From Candidatus Acidiferrales bacterium (lineage in GTDB: Bacteria; Acidobacteriota; Terriglobia; Acidoferrales; UBA7541), in NCBI GenBank assembly GCA_030043155.1, contig JASHYE010000504.1, positions 1 through 5,867 of the forward strand: a DNA stretch of 5,867 nucleotides. The letters are read 5' to 3'. Position 1 is the first letter of the stretch. Each line of letters starts with the position of its first letter. Below, piece after piece: positions 5,589 to 5,867 of the stretch. The notes below the pieces were generated by a model. It was not told the origin of the DNA. It did not search any database and worked only from the letters and a program-made list of their open reading frames with translations. Position numbers and translations under genes: made by a program.

Positions 5589-5867
5589 ATGCACAATGCG
5601 GCACTGCTGACCGGCGTGGCAATCCTCGAAGCGCTTTTCTTCACTCTTTACCATTTCAGAGACCTCGAAGCGCACATCATTGGGACAATTTGTGTCGGCT
5701 TGGGCGCGGGCATTGTGTACTTCATCTCGCTCTACGTCCTGGAACGTCCCGTTGAAAATGCGAAAGCGAAACGCGCGGCGCTTTGGATTGTTCTGGCAGG
5801 CGCGCTGCTTTTTCGGCTGACGCTCCTGCCCTTGCTGCCGACTCTGTCTGATGACCCTTACCGCTAC
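5523..5867 (+). CDS. Polytopic membrane glycosyltransferase-like protein (GT-C type, mannosyltransferase-like), N-terminal part
   Basis: From the ATG at 5523 the frame is open for 115 codons to the window edge. Residues 1-22 are polar. Three hydrophobic segments follow at about 24-45, 52-73 and 85-106, and then LSDDPYRY at 108-115. An acidic pair followed by YRY just after a membrane span is typical of GT-C membrane glycosyltransferases (polyprenol-phosphate-sugar users, often annotated as mannosyltransferases or DUF2029/GT87), where the acidic residues sit in the outer loop. That assignment is inference from the first quarter of the protein only. ATG 5589 (residue 23) is an alternative start, with AGGA 3 nt before it; ATG 5523 has no clear ribosome site. 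If the leftward GT2 gene begins upstream of 5502, the two genes overlap at their 5' ends. The pairing suggests a joint role in surface glycan synthesis. Confidence 0.72.
   Translation, partial: MKSESTTRRAGSEPSSEKRAGWMHNAALLTGVAILEALFFTLYHFRDLEAHIIGTICVGLGAGIVYFISLYVLERPVENAKAKRAALWIVLAGALLFRLTLLPLLPTLSDDPYRY

Noticed and set aside
3647..5639. Repeated GAAAAGCGC / GCGCTTTTC at 3647, 4192, 5571 and 5631
   Set aside because: Two of the copies are simply the codons for Ala-Leu-Phe within EALF in the two glycosyltransferases, and another is the spacer before a start codon. It is over-represented for a 9-mer but probably coincidental.
1..5867. CRISPR array, tRNA/rRNA, transposase, phage or defence genes
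   Set aside because: No regular direct repeats with spacers, no cloverleaf or rRNA-like stretch, and no transposase, integrase or nuclease motif was seen on either strand.

Overview
The window looks like chromosomal DNA of a soil-type Acidobacteriota. This is inferred from three things. The first is an Oar-like TonB-dependent receptor with an N-terminal carboxypeptidase-regulatory-like domain, a family greatly expanded in that phylum. The second is a processive GT2 glycosyltransferase whose N-terminus runs FSGIYQANAFD before the first membrane span. The third is the moderately high GC content. No rRNA or other taxonomic marker is present, so the assignment is moderate.

Layout. Four genes lie on the minus strand and one on the plus strand. 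Reading down the minus strand: a membrane GT2 glycosyltransferase (5502-3865); an exported paraoxonase/SMP-30-like beta-propeller (3646-2534); elongation factor P (2323-1766); and the N-terminal 437 residues of a TonB-dependent receptor that runs off the left edge (1311-1). On the plus strand, a polytopic membrane glycosyltransferase-like protein starts near 5523, head to head with the GT2 gene, and runs off the right edge. All other long open frames overlap these genes antisense or out of frame and were judged to be shadows.

Regulation and organisation. The minus-strand genes are separated by gaps of about 210-450 bases, so they look like separate transcription units rather than one operon. 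The best promoter is that of efp, with TTGACC, 18 bp, TATAAT and an AGGAG ribosome site 6 nt before the ATG. The TonB receptor has a 454-base upstream region with a perfect TTGACA box next to an A-rich tract, several short palindromes, and an 87-codon stop-free frame of unclear meaning. The paraoxonase-like gene ends in a perfect 9-bp-stem hairpin.

Function. The two divergent glycosyltransferase genes probably take part in making or exporting a surface polysaccharide. EF-P relieves ribosome stalling at proline runs, and the neighbouring GT2 protein contains five consecutive prolines. The beta-propeller and the TonB receptor are envelope proteins with no evident functional link to the others. 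I see no CRISPR array, transposase, tRNA, phage gene or defence cassette, and no convincing evidence of a new multigene system. The most interesting points are the intact paraoxonase metal site in an exported bacterial protein, the unusual tip sequence of EF-P, and the structured intergenic region at 1312-1765.
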